Below, piece by piece: positions 3,905 through 6,383 of a DNA stretch of 6,383 nt. Under the pieces are notes generated by a model that was given only the letters and a program-made list of their open reading frames with translations, was not told the origin of the DNA and did no database searches. The DNA comes from Treponema sp. UBA3870 (GTDB lineage: Bacteria > Spirochaetota > Spirochaetia > Treponematales > Treponemataceae). A program made the translations under genes and the position numbers. Position 1 is the first letter of the stretch, and every line of letters begins with the position of its first letter. The stretch lies in assembly GCA_002392275.1 (NCBI GenBank), contig DGGQ01000159.1, forward strand, positions 1 to 6,383, read 5' to 3'.

Positions 3905-6383
3905 ATTCATTATCAACAAATTCGCTAATTCCTATCTTATCCTCTTGGAAAAACTTTTCCAGTGAAGTGGCAAGGGTATCGTCAGCCGAAGACGGCTCTG
4001 AGATTTTCCCTCTGGACATCCATGGGCTGAACGGCTCTCTGGATATATTCTTTGTGGCAGAGTACATAAGGAAAAGACATTTCCTCTCAATCCATAAAAT
4101 GCAGTACGAGCAGAAAATGTTACAGCATCAGGAGGATTTTCTGATTGTAGTTGCCAAGCAGAAAGATGCGGACGAGTGCGAATCGGACCTGATGACAATA
4201 ATGGGCGACTCGGTGGAAGTTCTAAAGCTACCGTGGTGGGGGACCGTTCCATATCGTCCAACAACCAAAGGCTCCATACTTTTTGGAATGAGGGCGGGGG
4301 TCCTTTCAAAACTTGCGGTTAGAAATCCATCGTCGGAAAAGCCGAGGGTCTTTATTGTTTCCCAGAGGGCGCTTCTGACTCCGGTTCCACCAGCGTCATA
4401 TATAAGGAAGCTTTCTTTCAGGCTTACGGTCCACCAGAGCATAAATCCTGTTGATATGGGAGAGCGTCTTTCGCAGATGGGATACCTCCGTGTGCCAAAA
4501 GTCGGAATGAAGGGGGAGTTCGCCGTGCGTGGAGAGGTTATCGACATCTTCATGCCGGGGGAGAGCCATCCGTACCGCATTATTTTTGAGTTCGACGAGA
4601 TTGAGAACATCAAGACTTTCGATGTGGAGAGCCAGACGACAAAGGAAAGTCTTAAATCTGTCTTAATCTATCCAATGAAGGAAGTTTTGTGGACCGAGGA
4701 CCTTGCGAAGACTCTGGAGTCGGTTCTGGACAGGGCGGAAAAGTCTGGTATCGTAAACAATTTTGCTGATTTCGACAAAAACAGGCACTCAATCAACAAC
4801 GGCGGTGACGAAATCGGCGAGAAGAAAAAATCCACAAACCTTTTTGATGAATCCGAGGATGGGGAAAGCGAAAGGATCCCGGAATCTGCCATGCTTGCTT
4901 TTACCGAAAAGGCTCTTGAAGAAAAGGACCGGATTGTCGCCGAGCTTATGGTGAACGGAGAGACCGATGGGGAGGAACTTTTTTACGGCATTATCTGGGA
5001 CCGGTTCTATTCCATACTCGACTACATCAGCCCAGGGACGACCATTTTCTGCCGGGAATACGAGCGTCTTGTAAACGCGCAGTCCCTCATCGAGAATGAG
5101 TTCCTCAAGGCATACAGGATTGCCAGACAGACACTTCCTGTCATGCCGCCAAGTCTTTCTCTCTTGAACTTCAATGTGCTGATGGAGAAGAAGTCCCGCC
5201 TGGTGAGATTCAGGTGCCTTGTAAACGACGAGACCACGGTTGTTCCTGAATCAACAGAAGGAAGCGTCGCCAGAATCAAAAGCGAGAGCGCAATCAGTTT
5301 TCTTGGAAACATCAACTATTTCAAGGAGGAGCTATTCGCAAGACAGAACAGCGGCTGGTGGATTTACATTTTCGCGGACAACCCTGGCCAGGCGGTGAGG
5401 ATAGGGGAGGTCGTAAAGGAATTTACCGAAAAGGACGGCGAAGGCATCCATCCGGTGCATGTATTCCAGTTTCCATTGACCGAGGGATTTGCTGTTGCGG
5501 ATGAAAAGCTTCTTGTCATTCAGGAGAACGAAATCTTTGGGCGCAAAAGGGCAAGTCCAAAATCCATGCGGAAAACAAAGTCGAAGCCCCTTGACACTTT
5601 CATGGACCTGACACCGGGGGACCTTGTCGTTCATGAGAATTTCGGGATTGGACTTTTCAAGGGGATTGAACGGATAAAGTCGCTCGGAACGGAAAGGGAT
5701 TTCATCAAGCTGGAGTACGCGGACCACGAGCATGTCTTCATACCGATAGAGCAGGTCAACCTGATTCAAAGATACATTGGCGGGGGCAGCTCCCACACTG
5801 CGCTGGACAGGATTGGTTCAAAAAGCTGGAGCGCAAGAAAGGCGAAGGTCCAGAAGCAGGTCCAGGAGATTGCTGAAAAATTGATAGATCTTTACTCAAA
5901 GCGGCAGGCATCACGCGGCTACGCATTTCCAAAGGACACTGAATGGCAGTCGGCTTTTGAGGCTGCGTTTCCTTATGAAGATACCCCGGATCAGTATACG
6001 GCGACCCAGGACATCAAGGCGGACATGGAGCGGCCAATCCCAATGGACAGGCTCGTTTGTGGCGATGTCGGCTACGGAAAAACAGAGATTGCGCTCAGGG
6101 CTGCGTTCAAATCCGTGATGGGCGGAAAACAGGTTGCGTTTCTTGCCCCGACAACAATTCTTGCGGAGCAGCACTACGAAAATGCCCTGGAGAGATTCAG
6201 GAACTTCCCGGTCAGGATTGCGCATCTTTCAAGATTTGTCGAACCAAGGGAGCAGAAAAAAATCATCCAGATGCTTGCGGACGGAAAAATCGACATGCTG
6301 ATTGGGACCCACAGGATTATACAGAAGGATGTCGTTTACAAGGACCTTGGGCTTCTGATAATCGACGAGGAACAGAGATTCGG
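3898..6383 (+). CDS. mfd: Transcription-repair coupling factor Mfd, 3' partial
   Basis: An ATP-driven DNA translocase that removes RNA polymerase stalled at lesions and recruits UvrA for nucleotide excision repair. The frame opens at ATG 3898 (an in-frame TAG at 3883 bars any earlier start) and is uninterrupted to the edge, giving 828 codons plus two bases of a protein that is usually about 1,150 residues. Domains in order: UvrB-like N-terminal module (HGLNGSLDIFF at 42-52, WWGTVPY, GEFAVRGEVIDIF at 206-218); a polar insert at about 293-327; the RNA polymerase interaction domain from about 570 (TPGDLVVHENFGIG at 572-585); and the first RecG-like helicase lobe. Helicase motifs: Walker A GDVGYGKT at 722-729, Ia LAPTTILAEQHY at 749-760, GTHRIIQ at 803-809 and Walker B DEEQRFG from 823. 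The second lobe, TRG motif and UvrA-interaction control domain lie beyond the window. Only a weak CGGA precedes the start. The gene is divergent from the secreted-protein operon. Confidence 0.97.
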   Translation, partial: MENSLSTNSLIPILSSWKNFSSEVARVSSAEDGSEIFPLDIHGLNGSLDIFFVAEYIRKRHFLSIHKMQYEQKMLQHQEDFLIVVAKQKDADECESDLMTIMGDSVEVLKLPWWGTVPYRPTTKGSILFGMRAGVLSKLAVRNPSSEKPRVFIVSQRALLTPVPPASYIRKLSFRLTVHQSINPVDMGERLSQMGYLRVPKVGMKGEFAVRGEVIDIFMPGESHPYRIIFEFDEIENIKTFDVESQTTKESLKSVLIYPMKEVLWTEDLAKTLESVLDRAEKSGIVNNFADFDKNRHSINNGGDEIGEKKKSTNLFDESEDGESERIPESAMLAFTEKALEEKDRIVAELMVNGETDGEELFYGIIWDRFYSILDYISPGTTIFCREYERLVNAQSLIENEFLKAYRIARQTLPVMPPSLSLLNFNVLMEKKSRLVRFRCLVNDETTVVPESTEGSVARIKSESAISFLGNINYFKEELFARQNSGWWIYIFADNPGQAVRIGEVVKEFTEKDGEGIHPVHVFQFPLTEGFAVADEKLLVIQENEIFGRKRASPKSMRKTKSKPLDTFMDLTPGDLVVHENFGIGLFKGIERIKSLGTERDFIKLEYADHEHVFIPIEQVNLIQRYIGGGSSHTALDRIGSKSWSARKAKVQKQVQEIAEKLIDLYSKRQASRGYAFPKDTEWQSAFEAAFPYEDTPDQYTATQDIKADMERPIPMDRLVCGDVGYGKTEIALRAAFKSVMGGKQVAFLAPTTILAEQHYENALERFRNFPVRIAHLSRFVEPREQKKIIQMLADGKIDMLIGTHRIIQKDVVYKDLGLLIIDEEQRF

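Noticed and set aside
4128..6225. Several minus-strand open frames within mfd
   Set aside because: They lie antisense to a continuous, motif-rich Mfd reading frame and show no recognisable domains.

Overview
The window reads as chromosomal bacterial DNA from a moderately AT/GC-balanced genome, most likely a spirochaete of the Treponema group. That assignment is an inference from the style of the proteins (a conserved small membrane protein with IPQWA-LYMRR ahead of a RluD-type enzyme, frequent GTG/TTG starts, a secreted beta-sandwich protein next to mfd) and was not tested by any search. Nothing indicates a mobile element, phage, CRISPR array or foreign insert.

Layout. Positions 1-2121 hold three tightly packed plus-strand genes: the 3' end of a two-helix membrane protein, an RluD-like pseudouridine synthase with an S4 domain, and a second, shorter RluA-family pseudouridine synthase without S4. 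Both junctions are stop/start overlaps, so this is one translationally coupled operon. Positions 2122-2253 are a non-coding, hairpin-rich spacer. A tRNA-Leu(CAG) gene (2254-2337, minus) follows, with a near-perfect sigma-70 promoter and an intrinsic terminator. Positions 2424-3832 carry two minus-strand genes: a secreted protein read first, then a zinc-ribbon protein with a C-terminal membrane anchor. Divergent from them, and running off the right edge, is mfd (transcription-repair coupling factor), of which about 828 codons are present. It is the largest gene here.

Functionally the window mixes RNA modification (two pseudouridine synthases), translation (tRNA-Leu), DNA repair coupled to transcription (Mfd), and an uncharacterised envelope pair (secreted protein plus tail-anchored zinc ribbon). 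The short divergent region between the secreted-protein gene and mfd (3833-3897) is the most regulation-rich part: it holds overlapping candidate promoters on both strands and a perfect 7-bp inverted repeat over the mfd -35 box. I found no clearly new multi-gene system. The most open items are the structured spacer at 2135-2250, the inverted repeat at 3845-3859 and the uncharacterised envelope pair.
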